Notes: a model not told the origin generated them from the letters alone. Positions 8,568-17,110 are shown, counted from the stretch's first letter. The stretch: 64,000 nt of DNA from an uncultured Paracoccaceae bacterium (GCA_938005545.1 CALKXV010000004.1:101495-165494); one strand, 5' to 3'. A program made the numbers and translations.

Positions 8568-9809
8568 ATGAATTTTGAATCGATGGGGCTGAAGCCCCGC
8601 CTCGTGAAGATCCTGAACGATCAGGGTCTGACACAGCCAACTCCCATACAACAACAGGCCATTCCTCATGGATTGGAAGGCCGCGATGTATTGGGGCTGG
8701 CCCAAACCGGAACCGGAAAGACTGCAGCCTTCGCGCTGCCGCTTTTGGACAAAATCATGTCTGTCGGTGCCGCGCCCGAACCCAAAACAGCCACCGGACT
8801 GATCCTTGCGCCAACCCGCGAGTTGGCCAGACAGATTTGCGACAACATCGCAAATTACTCCAAAGGCAGTCACCTGAAGGTCGCCATGATCGTTGGTGGC
8901 AAAGCCATCAATCCACAAATTGAAAAGATGAAACGCGGGATCGACATTTTGGTCGCCACACCCGGACGTTTGATCGACCTTCTTGACCGAAAAGCCGTTC
9001 GTTTGGACCAAACACAGTTCCTTGTTCTAGACGAAGCCGACCAAATGCTGGACATGGGATTTATCCACGCCTTGCGCCGGATCGCGCCTTTGTTGCGCAA
9101 AGATCGCCAAACCATGATGTTCTCGGCAACGATGCCAAAACTGATGGCCGAACTGTCAAAACAATACCTGACTGATCCTGTTCGGGTTGAAGTCGCACGC
9201 CCCGGTACGGCCGCCGAAAAAATCACACAGTCGGTACACTTCGTGGCACAAACCGAAAAAACGTCCCTGCTGATCGACCTTTTAAACGAGCACCCAGGTG
9301 TTCGGTCGCTGGTTTTTTCCAGAACCAAGCACGGCGCAGAACGGATGATGAAAAAGCTCGTCGCAACCGGGTTTTCCGCCGCCTCAATCCACGGCAACAA
9401 AAGCCAAGGTCAACGGGATCGCGCAATTCGCGAGTTCAAGTCGGGCGAGATCGACATCTTGGTTGCGACTGACGTGGCCGCGCGCGGGATCGACATCCCG
9501 GATGTAAAATACGTCTACAATTTCGATCTGCCAAACGTCGCTGAAAACTATGTACACCGGATCGGGCGCACGGCGCGGGCTGGCACCTCGGGGCAAGCCG
9601 TTGCTTTTTGCTCAAGCGACGAAACCGGCGCACTGCGCGATATCGAAAAAGTGCTGAAGTCCAAAATTGAAGTTGCTGGCGGACGTCCTTGGCCCGAAAA
9701 TCGCGATGCTGCGCCAAAAGGTAAAAAACCTGCGTCTGCAAAAAGCGGCAGACCGTCCAATCCCAAACATCGAAGACGGCGGAACAAACCCCGCAAAGCT
9801 GCGGCTTAA
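8568..9809 (+). CDS. rhlE: DEAD-box RNA helicase, RhlE type
   Basis: ATP-dependent RNA helicase of 413 residues, probably acting in ribosome assembly and RNA turnover. Motifs appear in order: Q motif (PTPIQQQAI), Walker A AQTGTGKT, PTRELARQI, TPGRLIDL, DEAD, SAT, and HRIGRTARAG. The C-terminal tail from about residue 375 is rich in K, R, P and A and likely binds RNA. An AAAAGGA lies before the ATG. RhlE is the best-fitting subgroup by length and core pattern, but other DEAD-box names are possible. Confidence 0.88.
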   Translation: MNFESMGLKPRLVKILNDQGLTQPTPIQQQAIPHGLEGRDVLGLAQTGTGKTAAFALPLLDKIMSVGAAPEPKTATGLILAPTRELARQICDNIANYSKGSHLKVAMIVGGKAINPQIEKMKRGIDILVATPGRLIDLLDRKAVRLDQTQFLVLDEADQMLDMGFIHALRRIAPLLRKDRQTMMFSATMPKLMAELSKQYLTDPVRVEVARPGTAAEKITQSVHFVAQTEKTSLLIDLLNEHPGVRSLVFSRTKHGAERMMKKLVATGFSAASIHGNKSQGQRDRAIREFKSGEIDILVATDVAARGIDIPDVKYVYNFDLPNVAENYVHRIGRTARAGTSGQAVAFCSSDETGALRDIEKVLKSKIEVAGGRPWPENRDAAPKGKKPASAKSGRPSNPKHRRRRNKPRKAAA

Positions 9810-9816
9810 CACTTGA

Positions 9817-9846
9817 GCGCGGTCGCCGACACCCACGCGACCGCGC
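9817..9846 (+). other. Hairpin after rhlE, no T-tract
   Basis: GCGCGGTCG (9817-9825) pairs perfectly with CGACCGCGC (9838-9846) across a 12-nt loop, starting 7 bp after the rhlE stop. No T-run follows. It could protect the 3' end of the message or assist termination. Confidence 0.45.
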
Positions 9847-9850
9847 GCCA

Positions 9851-9883
9851 TCTGGCCCTACTTCGACAACACCTCTGGCCCTA
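9851..9883. promoter_or_regulatory. MocR/TauR-type direct repeats upstream of the aminotransferase gene
   Basis: The decamer TCTGGCCCTA occurs twice in the same orientation, at 9851-9860 and 9874-9883, 23 bp start to start, about 56-88 bp before the aminotransferase ATG. From memory, TauR of Rhodobacter capsulatus binds repeated CTGGACYTAA upstream of tpa; these copies match that consensus at all but one of nine positions each. Same-phase repeats of this kind are typical MocR sites. See also the matching motif at 14831-14855. Confidence 0.55.
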
Positions 9884-9900
9884 TTGCGACTCTCAAGAAA

Positions 9901-9922
9901 GCCTCAAGTTGAGGCGGGTTTT
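9901..9922 (+). terminator. Short terminator-like hairpin before the aminotransferase gene
   Basis: GCCTCA (9901-9906) pairs with TGAGGC (9910-9915) across a 3-nt loop and is followed by GGGTTTT. It could end the rhlE transcript or lie in the leader of the aminotransferase gene. The stem is only 6 bp, so the call is modest. Confidence 0.4.
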
Positions 9923-9938
9923 CTAGGGAGAGTTAGAA

Positions 9939-11309
9939 ATGGCCACTGTTCCAAACGACATCAGCGATGTGATCGAAGCCGACCGTAAAAACGTCTGGCA
10001 TCACCTTATTCAGCACAAGCCTTTTGAAAGCGTTGACCCTCGCGTCATGATCGAAGGCAAAGGCATGCGCGTATGGGACGCGACGGGCAAAGAACATCTT
10101 GATGGCGTGTCAGGCGGTGTCTGGACGGTCAACGTCGGTTATGGCCGCGAACGGATCGCAAATGCCGTGCGCGACCAACTGATCCAAATGCCTTACTTTG
10201 CGGGTTCCGCCGGATCGATCCCCGGTGCCAAATTCGCCGAAATGCTTACCGAACGGATGCCGGGTCTGGATCGCGTCTATTATTGCAACTCAGGCTCAGA
10301 AGCGAACGAGAAGGCTTTTAAAATGGTGCGCCAGATTGCGCACAAGAAATACGGCGGCAAAAAGCACAAAATCCTCTTCCGTGAACGCGATTACCACGGC
10401 ACAACAATTGCCTGTCTTTCGGCAGGCGGTCAGCCCGAACGAAACGCCCAATACGGCCCATACACACCTGGCTTCGTCGAAGTGCCCCATTGTCTGGAAT
10501 ACCGCGCTCAGGTCGAAACCGAAAACTACGGCGAATGGGCTGCAAACCAGATCGAAGAAGTTATCCTACGCGAAGGCCCAGACACAGTTGGCGCGCTTTG
10601 CCTTGAGCCCGTAACAGCCGGGGGAGGCGTCATTACGCCGCCCGAAGGCTATTGGGATCGGGTTCAGGAAATCTGCAAAAAATACGACATCCTGCTGCAC
10701 ATTGACGAAGTCGTCTGTGGTGTTGGCCGAACAGGCGAATGGTTCGGCTATCAGCATTACGGCGTGAAACCTGACTTTGTCACAATGGCCAAAGGTGTGG
10801 CGTCGGGCTATGCGGCCATCGCCTGCATGGTTACCACGGATGAGGTCTTTGAAATGTTCAAAGACCCCGATGACCCGATGAGTTATTTCCGCGATATTTC
10901 GACGTTTGGTGGTTGCACGGCCGGCCCTGCGGCGGCTGTCGAAAACATGGGCATCATCGAAGACGAAAGCCTGTTGGCCAACACAACGGCCATGGGTGAA
11001 CGCATGCTCGACAACTTACGCGCGCTACAAGACAAACACCGCGTGATCGGTGATGTGCGCGGCAAAGGCCTGTTCTGCGGTGCTGAATTGGTGGCTGATC
11101 GTCAAACCAAAGAAGCTATCGACGAAAAGAAAGCACAAGCTGTTGTCGCCGACTGCATGGCTCAAGGGGTGATCATTGGCGTCACCAATCGGTCATTGCC
11201 GGGGTTCAACAACACGCTTTGCTTCTCGCCTGCCTTGATATCGACAGCCGACGACATCGATCAGATTACGACTGCTGTCGACAAGGCACTGACCAAAGTC
11301 TTTTCCTAA
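9939..11309 (+). CDS. tpa: Class III aminotransferase, probably taurine-pyruvate aminotransferase
   Basis: PLP enzyme of 456 residues that would move the amino group of taurine or a related omega-amine to pyruvate, giving sulfoacetaldehyde and alanine. Fold-type I features include NSGSEANEKAFK, the Asp-containing HIDEVVCGVGRTG and the PLP lysine in TMAKGVASGYAAI. The N-terminal block (VWHHLIQHKPFE) and the SGGVWTVNVGYGR segment match what I recall of Rhodobacteraceae Tpa. GGGAGAG precedes the ATG. Other taurine genes (transport, xsc, ald) are not in the window, so it stands alone; an omega-amino-acid transaminase of other specificity is the main alternative. TauR-like repeats lie upstream at 9851-9883. 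Confidence 0.72.
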   Translation: MATVPNDISDVIEADRKNVWHHLIQHKPFESVDPRVMIEGKGMRVWDATGKEHLDGVSGGVWTVNVGYGRERIANAVRDQLIQMPYFAGSAGSIPGAKFAEMLTERMPGLDRVYYCNSGSEANEKAFKMVRQIAHKKYGGKKHKILFRERDYHGTTIACLSAGGQPERNAQYGPYTPGFVEVPHCLEYRAQVETENYGEWAANQIEEVILREGPDTVGALCLEPVTAGGGVITPPEGYWDRVQEICKKYDILLHIDEVVCGVGRTGEWFGYQHYGVKPDFVTMAKGVASGYAAIACMVTTDEVFEMFKDPDDPMSYFRDISTFGGCTAGPAAAVENMGIIEDESLLANTTAMGERMLDNLRALQDKHRVIGDVRGKGLFCGAELVADRQTKEAIDEKKAQAVVADCMAQGVIIGVTNRSLPGFNNTLCFSPALISTADDIDQITTAVDKALTKVFS

Positions 11310-11318
11310 TATACGGCT

Positions 11319-11348
11319 GGTGCGAGGGGGCGTCGTCCTCCTCGCACC
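11319..11348 (+). terminator. GC-rich hairpin after the aminotransferase gene
   Basis: GGTGCGAGG (11319-11327) pairs with CCTCGCACC (11340-11348); three more inner pairs leave a 6-nt loop. It begins 10 bp after the stop codon. No T-run follows, so it may be a processing or stabilising structure instead of a classical intrinsic terminator. Confidence 0.5.
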
Positions 11349-11650
11349 CTTCAAACAAACCCTTACATTCATAGCGTTACAACCATCGGTTTCCATTTTG
11401 GAACCGGTCTGTTTACCGATGGTAAGGCCGACTTGCCTTGTTTCACCCACCTGGTTGCCATACATTTGCCACACTCGCCTTTGGGTGGCGGGCTGTTGAA
11501 AATGTTATGTTGGGTGGGTCAATCGCAATGGGCGATTTTATTGCTGTAATTTTCGTGATCACGGCTTTAGCAACCGCAGGGAACTTTGCCGGTTCAACAA
11601 CGTCGCTTTCGGGGTCGTGTGCCGGGAACTATGTCCGCATCTGCTGGTAA
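11349..11650. other. Gap with one doubtful 40-residue reading frame
   Basis: Between the aminotransferase hairpin and the convergent lytic transglycosylase gene. The only possible gene is a 40-residue frame on the plus strand from the ATG at 11528 to the TAA at 11648-11650. It has a hydrophobic start (MGDFIAVIFVITALATAG) and a small Ser/Gly tail with two cysteines. There is no good ribosome site and no family I know. Its stop abuts the stop of the next gene, at 11651. I leave it as unproven. Confidence 0.3.
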
Positions 11651-12823
11651 CTAAAGCCTGCTAAGCAACTGTCGCGTTGGCCAGGCGTCTGCCGCCAATC
11701 CAAGACGCGCCTGTTCTTTCTGGATGGCTGTGCGTGTGCGTGCACCTAGAATTCCGTCGATCCCACCCACGTCATGACCGCGCTCGGAAAGCTTCTTCTG
11801 CAAAGCTTTCATCTCGGCATCACTAAGCGCCGGATCCGGGTTCCCCGCGTTATAAACTGCCGCGCCTTCAAGCCGTGACGCGAAATAGGCGGCGGTGGTC
11901 ACATAGATAAAGCTTTGGTTCCATTCGAAAAACACTTCGTAGTTCGGATAAACCAGAAAAGCAGGCCCCTTGCGCCCTTGCGGCAACAAAATTGCGGCCT
12001 GAAGGTTTGGCGCGGCCAATTGGCCAGATCGCGGTGCAACACCATCTTTCACCCAATCCGATGCCTTTTTCCAGGTTCCCAACCCGGATTTCGACCAGTC
12101 GAACTCCGCTGGCATCGTCACTTCTTGCATCCAGGGCTGGCCGCTTTTCCATCCCAGACTGCGCAACATCTTTCCCCCAGACATCAACGCATCCGCAGGC
12201 GAAGTCTTAAGGTTTACTTCGCCGTCACCATCGCCATCGACGCCGTTTGTCAGAATGTCTTCTGGCAACATCTGAACCATGCCAATTTCACCAGCCCAAG
12301 CACCGGTGGTCCGCGCAGGATCAAGGTCGCCGCGTTCAAACAGCTCAAGTGCGGCAAAAACCTGAGGGCGGAAAAGTTCGGGGCGGCGGCAATCATGAGA
12401 CAAGGTGACAAGCGCGTTTACCGTATTGAAACTGCCTTGAACGGCTCCAAAATCAGTCTCGAACGCCCAAAAGGCAAGAAGCACACCGCGTGACACCCCG
12501 AATTCACGCTCGACCCGGTCAAAGACACTGTCCCACTTCTGCCCATTTCGTTTACCGGAATTAAGCCTGTTTTGGCTGATCAACCGGCGCGAAAAATCGG
12601 TAAACGGCATCTGGAAGATACCTTGTGCGCGGTCTGCCCGGATGACTTTGCGATCCTGACGCACATTGGCGAAAAATCGATCAACAGCCGCCTTTGGGTG
12701 TCCCATTGCAACGGCTTCGGCCTTCATTCCTTGAACAAATGCGCCAAATGACCCCCCACACGTCTGTGCGACGGCCGAAAACGGCAACAGGATCAAGGTT
12801 GCTAAGGCGAACGAAAATTTCAT
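11651..12823 (-). CDS. Lytic murein transglycosylase with peptidoglycan-binding domain
   Basis: Exported enzyme of 390 residues that cleaves the glycan strand of peptidoglycan to form 1,6-anhydro ends. Residues 1-19 form a signal peptide (ends SAVAQ). The SLT_2/MltB-type catalytic domain follows, with the catalytic glutamate in AFWAFETDFG. The C-terminal ~60 residues are a PG_binding_1 domain (ALQKKLSERGHDVGG...DGILGARTR). I chose the ATG at 12823 over the in-frame GTG at 12832 because it begins the signal peptide cleanly. It is divergent from the receiver gene, with a CtrA-like box in the gap. Confidence 0.9.
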   Translation of the reverse strand: MKFSFALATLILLPFSAVAQTCGGSFGAFVQGMKAEAVAMGHPKAAVDRFFANVRQDRKVIRADRAQGIFQMPFTDFSRRLISQNRLNSGKRNGQKWDSVFDRVEREFGVSRGVLLAFWAFETDFGAVQGSFNTVNALVTLSHDCRRPELFRPQVFAALELFERGDLDPARTTGAWAGEIGMVQMLPEDILTNGVDGDGDGEVNLKTSPADALMSGGKMLRSLGWKSGQPWMQEVTMPAEFDWSKSGLGTWKKASDWVKDGVAPRSGQLAAPNLQAAILLPQGRKGPAFLVYPNYEVFFEWNQSFIYVTTAAYFASRLEGAAVYNAGNPDPALSDAEMKALQKKLSERGHDVGGIDGILGARTRTAIQKEQARLGLAADAWPTRQLLSRL

Positions 12824-12930
12824 AAGGAACACTCGTTTTGGCTGGATTTACCGATATCTAGCAGCCTTCGCAGGGTCGGCAACGGTGGGAAGCTGAATCT
12901 CGCCTATCGTTTAGAGAAAAATCATATTTA

Positions 12931-12945
12931 TTAAGGTCTCGTTAA
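12931..12945. promoter_or_regulatory. CtrA-type box TTAA-N7-TTAA
   Basis: TTAA at 12931-12934 and TTAA at 12942-12945 are separated by exactly 7 bp, the consensus spacing for the alphaproteobacterial cell-cycle and motility regulator CtrA. A TATACT hexamer at 12981-12986 could be the -10 of the rightward receiver gene. The box could also serve the divergent lytic transglycosylase gene. Chance occurrence is possible because the motif is short. Confidence 0.5.
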
Positions 12946-13014
12946 CACATTTGGCAGGATAGTGATGCTATGGGGTGGCTTATACTGGCCAACTGCTGGC
13001 CTGAGGGTCTGATT

Positions 13015-13374
13015 TTGATTTTGATCGTCGCATCAAACGCCAACCTTTCACGTATCTGGGCTCGCCATCTCAGACGGAATGGTGAGGACGTCATTGTTTT
13101 GCAAAAGCAGAGCGAAGCCATCACGTATCTTCGTGGCGGTAAAGCAGACGTTATTGTACTGGATCTTATGTTGGAAGAAGGCAGCGCTTTTGCCATCGCC
13201 GACTTTGCCAGCTATCGCCAACCAGAGTCACGGATCGTTTTTGTGACGCGCAGCACGTTTTTTTCGGATGGCTCGCTCTTTTCGCACATTCCGAACACGG
13301 CGGCTGTTTTGCAGGAACAAACGCCCCCAAACGATCTGGCAGCGATTGTGTCCTACCATGGCCGGTCCAGCTAG
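13015..13374 (+). CDS. Orphan receiver-like protein, degenerate
   Basis: A 119-residue single-domain protein with the response-regulator receiver fold pattern and no output domain. The phospho-acceptor position is kept (D in VIVLDLML) and so is the Thr of FVTRS. The N-terminal acidic pair is replaced by ASN (IVASNANL), and the conserved lysine near the end is not visible. Phosphorylation is therefore doubtful. I chose the TTG at 13015: GAGGG lies 7 bp upstream, the length then equals a bare receiver, and a TATACT at 12981 would put the transcript start after the upstream ATG at 12970. No sensor kinase is nearby. The conserved FFSDGSLF stretch recalls a Rhodobacteraceae-specific receiver family. 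Confidence 0.7.
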   Translation: MILIVASNANLSRIWARHLRRNGEDVIVLQKQSEAITYLRGGKADVIVLDLMLEEGSAFAIADFASYRQPESRIVFVTRSTFFSDGSLFSHIPNTAAVLQEQTPPNDLAAIVSYHGRSS

Positions 13375-14828
13375 GCGTTCATAGCACGCGCAATCTTCGC
13401 GATACCTTCTGAAATACGCTCTTCCGGGATCGAGCTATAGGCCAGCCTGAAATATCGATCTGGCGGATTGGTCTCTCCGGCAAAAAAGGGCGCGCCGCTT
13501 TCGATCAAAACGCTGTCGTCGCGCAATCGGTGCGCCAGTTCCCGCGTGTTCACACCTTTGGGTGCGCGCATCCAAAAACTTGAACCGCCCTTTCCACCAC
13601 CCGCAATATCAAGCCCATGATCTTTGATCGCCGTCGCCATAATTCGACGGCGGGTCTTAAAAGCTGTCGCCGTTCGTTTGATCAAAGCATCGTAATGTCC
13701 AAGCGACATGAAAGTCGCTGCCGTTCGTTGCACATGCCCGGGCGGATGGCGAAGAACCGTCGCCCGTAAGGCGCGGGCTTCGCGAATAAAAGCTTGTGAA
13801 CCAACCATGTAACCCAAGCGCAACCCGGGAAAGAGCGACTTCGAAAATGATCCGATGTGGATCACACGGCCCTCACCATCAAGCGACTTCAAAGCAGGCG
13901 ACGGTGGCGTCAGGAACGACATCTCGAATTCATAGTCATCCTCTATCACCAGAAAATCGTCTTTTGTTGCGCGCGCCAGCAAGGCGCGGCGACGGTCCAA
14001 AGGCATGGTCACCGTGGTCGGGCAATGGTGGCTGGGCGTGACAAAGACCACATCTGCGGATGCAGGAACGTCTTCTGGCGACAACCCGCCCTCGTCAACG
14101 TCAACGGGATGTAGATTACACCGCGTCAGCGACAAAATCCCGGTCAGTCCGGGGTAACAAGGCCGTTCAATCACAGCCGTGCTTCTTTTGTTCAAAAGCA
14201 CCTCAGACGCCAACCAAAGCGCATTCTGCGCACCAAGGGTTACCAAAATCTCGTCAGGATTGGCCAGAATGCCCCGACGCGGCAGCGAATGGCGCGCAAT
14301 GAACTCGACCAGTTTGGGATCATCACGTTCATAGTAATCCGATGTCATCGCATCAAAATTCCGAAGCCCAAGCGCCTGCAAAGCGCAAAGCCGCCAGTTC
14401 GCATGATCAAAAAGCGTGGGGTCGGTTTGCCCGTAAATGAAGGGATAGCGGTATCGCTGCCAATCCTCGGGCTTTTCAAGTTGCGGGGCTTGGGTAAACC
14501 GCGTTCCGATCCGACGCGCCCAATCCACCGTTTCCACCGACTTGGCCTTGCCGTGCTTCATCCGGGGCTGAGGCGCCGTATCTGAAACGTAATACCCTGA
14601 TCGACCTTTCGCGATGACATAATCGTCGGCCAAAAGTTCGGTATAGGCCAAGGTCACTGTGATCCGACTGATACCAAGATGTTTGGCCAAACGCCGCGAT
14701 GACGGAAGCTTTTCACCAGAACGAAACCGCCCCGACAAAATGCCTTCGGCCACAAGCGATTGAATTTGCTGTTGCAACGTCCCTTCGAAAGTCGAATTCA
14801 AAAAGAACGTGTCTTCGGAGATAGCCAT
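13371..14828 (-). CDS. MocR-type regulator (GntR helix-turn-helix fused to aminotransferase fold)
   Basis: A 485-residue PLP-dependent transcription regulator. Residues ~13-80 form a GntR winged helix (LPSSRRLAKHLGISRITV), followed by a linker. A class I aminotransferase-like effector domain with the PLP lysine in GSFSKSLFPGLRLGY occupies the rest. It is divergent from the acyl-CoA ligase gene. A palindrome made of the TauR-like word CTGGACTTA starts 3 bp upstream of its ATG, which suggests autoregulation. PdxR, TauR and other MocR members share this architecture. The shared motif with the aminotransferase promoter at 9851 makes a TauR-like role the best guess. Its last 4 bp overlap the receiver gene. 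Confidence 0.88.
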   Translation of the reverse strand: MAISEDTFFLNSTFEGTLQQQIQSLVAEGILSGRFRSGEKLPSSRRLAKHLGISRITVTLAYTELLADDYVIAKGRSGYYVSDTAPQPRMKHGKAKSVETVDWARRIGTRFTQAPQLEKPEDWQRYRYPFIYGQTDPTLFDHANWRLCALQALGLRNFDAMTSDYYERDDPKLVEFIARHSLPRRGILANPDEILVTLGAQNALWLASEVLLNKRSTAVIERPCYPGLTGILSLTRCNLHPVDVDEGGLSPEDVPASADVVFVTPSHHCPTTVTMPLDRRRALLARATKDDFLVIEDDYEFEMSFLTPPSPALKSLDGEGRVIHIGSFSKSLFPGLRLGYMVGSQAFIREARALRATVLRHPPGHVQRTAATFMSLGHYDALIKRTATAFKTRRRIMATAIKDHGLDIAGGGKGGSSFWMRAPKGVNTRELAHRLRDDSVLIESGAPFFAGETNPPDRYFRLAYSSIPEERISEGIAKIARAMNA

Positions 14829-14867
14829 GGTCTGGACTTAGAGCATAAGTCCAGATTGTACAGACCA
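14828..14867. promoter_or_regulatory. Nested palindromic operator at the MocR start codon
   Basis: A perfect 10-bp inverted repeat, TCTGGACTTA (14831-14840) and TAAGTCCAGA (14846-14855) with a 5-bp spacer, is flanked by TGGTCTG (14828-14834) and its reverse complement CAGACCA (14861-14867). It reaches into the first base of the MocR ATG. No ribosome site is visible before that ATG; TACAAT or TATGCT within the repeat could be the -10 box, giving a very short or leaderless transcript. The repeat word matches the TauR motif. Confidence 0.6.
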
Positions 14868-14960
14868 TCAAAGTCTTTCACAGTCCTAAAAAACCAGCCA
14901 ATGTGTCATTTGCCAAGCACCGGGCACGCGGTTGGCACCTGTCAGAAAAGGATGCGGCAC

Positions 14961-16574
14961 ATGAATATCTACGAAGGCCCCGAGCTCCGGAAAAGACCTG
15001 CAAACTTTACGCCTTTGTCGCCTGTTTCGATTTTGAAGCGCGCCGAACGCGTCCATGGCCACCGGATCGCCCATATCCATGGCGATATCCAACGCACGTG
15101 GGCCGAAGTCGCCGACAGGTGCCGCCGGTTGGCCTCGGCTCTGTCGAAACGCGGCATCGTCAAGGGCGACACCGTTGCTCTGCTAGCACCCAACGTGCCC
15201 GAAGCCCACGAATGCACCTTCGCCATACCCATGTTGGGGGCCGTCCTGAACGCCAACAACACGCGGCTGGATGCGGGCACAATTGCCTACATCCTTGATC
15301 ACGGTGACGCCAGGGTTTTGCTGGTCGACACAGAATTATCAAACGTTGCCAAAGCCGCGCTGGAACAATCCGGGCGCGATATTCTTGTGGTCGACATCGA
15401 AGACAGCCAAGGCCCGGGCGGCCATCGCATCGGGTCCGTCACCTATGATGAATTGTTGAACGAAGGCGACCCTGACTTCCCATATAAACTACCCGACGAC
15501 GAATGGGATGCACTGGCTTTGAACTACACATCCGGCACCACTGGCCGGCCAAAGGGCGTCGTTTATTCGCATCGGGGTGCCTACACCAACGCCGTGAACA
15601 ACGTGATCAGCTGGTCGATGCCGCACTTCCCCGTCTATCTGTGGACCGTCCCGATGTTCCACTGCAATGGCTGGTGTTTCCCCTGGACCATCCCGCTTTT
15701 GGGTGGCACAAACGTGTTCCTGCGTGCGCCTCGTGCCGGTGCTATCTTCGACGCATTCGCCGATCACGGCGTCACCCATCTGGGCGGTGCACCGATCATC
15801 ATGTCCCTGATTGCCAGCGCCACTGCGGACGAAAAACGCGACTTCACCCAAAAGATCGAAATGATGACGGCCGCCTCGCCTCCACCCGCCAGCATCATCG
15901 CTGCCATCGAAGAACTGGGCATCAACATCATCCAGGTCTACGGGTTAACCGAAGTCTATGGCCCGGCCGTGGTCAGCGCTTGGCAACCGGAATGGGACGA
16001 TCTCCCAAAAAACGAACAAGCCCGTCTGAAAGCGCGCCAAGGTGTGTCAATCGAATTGGAAGAAGACGTGCTGGTGCTGAACCCAGACACCCTTGCACCC
16101 GTACCATGGGATGGCGACACCCAAGGCGAAATCGCCATTCGCGGCAACGTCGTTATGAAGGGCTACCTGAAACAAGAAGAAGCAACCGAAACCGCCTTCC
16201 GCGACGGATGGTTCTGGTCAGGCGACATCGCGGTTCAACACCCGGATGGCTATATCGAAGTGCGCGACCGCGCCAAAGACATCATAATTTCAGGCGGCGA
16301 AAACATCAGCTCAATTGAGATAGAAAACGCACTCTACACACATCCCGAGGTGGCATTGGTCGCCGTCGTCGCGATGAAAGACGATAAATGGGGCGAAGTG
16401 CCCTGCGCCTTTGTCGAACGTACTGAAGGGGCCAGTGTCTCCGAAGACGAACTGATCGAACACGCCCGCGGAAAACTGGCCGGTTACCAACGCCCAAAGC
16501 GGGTGATCTTTGACGATCTGCCCAAGACATCAACGGGGAAGATCCTAAAAACCGAACTTAGAAAACGGGTTTAA
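14961..16574 (+). CDS. Acyl-CoA synthetase (AMP-forming)
   Basis: A 537-residue member of the ANL superfamily that activates a carboxylic acid to its CoA thioester through an acyl-AMP. Motifs: P-loop-like YTSGTTGRPKGVVYSHRG, the aromatic block HCNGWCFPWT, VYGLTEVYGP, the hinge region WFWSGDIAV...DRAKDIIISGGENIS, and the catalytic lysine in TSTGKILKTELR. By overall pattern it belongs with the acyl-activating enzymes that take short- to medium-chain acids; the true substrate is unknown. The ATG at 14961 was chosen because AAAAGGAT precedes it and it fits the family N-terminus; the open frame itself starts earlier. It is divergent from the MocR gene, so it may be a target. Confidence 0.87.
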   Translation: MNIYEGPELRKRPANFTPLSPVSILKRAERVHGHRIAHIHGDIQRTWAEVADRCRRLASALSKRGIVKGDTVALLAPNVPEAHECTFAIPMLGAVLNANNTRLDAGTIAYILDHGDARVLLVDTELSNVAKAALEQSGRDILVVDIEDSQGPGGHRIGSVTYDELLNEGDPDFPYKLPDDEWDALALNYTSGTTGRPKGVVYSHRGAYTNAVNNVISWSMPHFPVYLWTVPMFHCNGWCFPWTIPLLGGTNVFLRAPRAGAIFDAFADHGVTHLGGAPIIMSLIASATADEKRDFTQKIEMMTAASPPPASIIAAIEELGINIIQVYGLTEVYGPAVVSAWQPEWDDLPKNEQARLKARQGVSIELEEDVLVLNPDTLAPVPWDGDTQGEIAIRGNVVMKGYLKQEEATETAFRDGWFWSGDIAVQHPDGYIEVRDRAKDIIISGGENISSIEIENALYTHPEVALVAVVAMKDDKWGEVPCAFVERTEGASVSEDELIEHARGKLAGYQRPKRVIFDDLPKTSTGKILKTELRKRV

Positions 16575-16792
16575 AGAAGTAACTGCTGGCCCCAGTTTGG
16601 GACACAGGCACCAAATCCCTAAAACGGCAGCTTTGCCGGGACTAACCGGGCCTTCGCCCCGCTTGCACGAACGGCCGCTTTGGTGTGCGGCATAGATTCT
16701 TGCTCACTTAATGCATTGTGCATGTCGACAGCAACGTCGATGTTGCAAAGATGGCCACCAAAATCGAGTTCTCTTTCGCAGAGTTGAACCCG
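16575..16792. other. Gap with an eroded or dispersed-repeat-like sequence
   Basis: No gene is visible. The stretch 16621-16690 has alternating GCAGCTTTGCCGGG-like and CGGCCGCTTTGG-like words that resemble short sequences I recall scattered between genes in Roseobacter-group genomes; this needs a genome search. ATGCA and TGCAT flank a 3-bp spacer near 16711. Confidence 0.35.
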
Positions 16793-17032
16793 TCAGCGCG
16801 ACGGCACATTCGCGTGTTTCAGATAGGTGCGGTTGCCAACAGGGTCGTAGGCATAATCCTCGGTCGGGACAGGAGTTCCGTCATCGGCTGTTGGAACACC
16901 TTCCGCGACTTGAAGAAGGCGGTTGATGCCATCGTAGAACAGGGTTTCAGACTCGCCGGGTGTTTCCAGATCTCGGATCAGTTCAAGCGATCCGTCGGGC
17001 GTGTAAGCATAGCCTGAGCGTGCCACATTCAC
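16793..17032 (-). pseudogene. RHS/YD-repeat protein fragment
   Basis: A 79-residue open frame with clear YD-repeat signatures: YTPDGSLELIRD, LFYDGINRLLQV and YAYDPVGNRTYLKHA. These belong to RHS proteins, which are normally over 1000 residues and often carry toxin tips. Here only about two repeats survive. The codon just before its GTG is a stop, so there is no room for the missing N-terminal part, and no toxin tip or immunity gene is visible. I read it as the relic of a horizontally acquired RHS element, lying in a patch without other genes. Confidence 0.65.
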
Positions 17033-17110
17033 CTAACTGGAGCGCTTACATTCAAGAGGCCTACTCTTGCTAAGATCACCCGCTATCAACGCGTTCAAAG
17101 CAGCGTCGTT

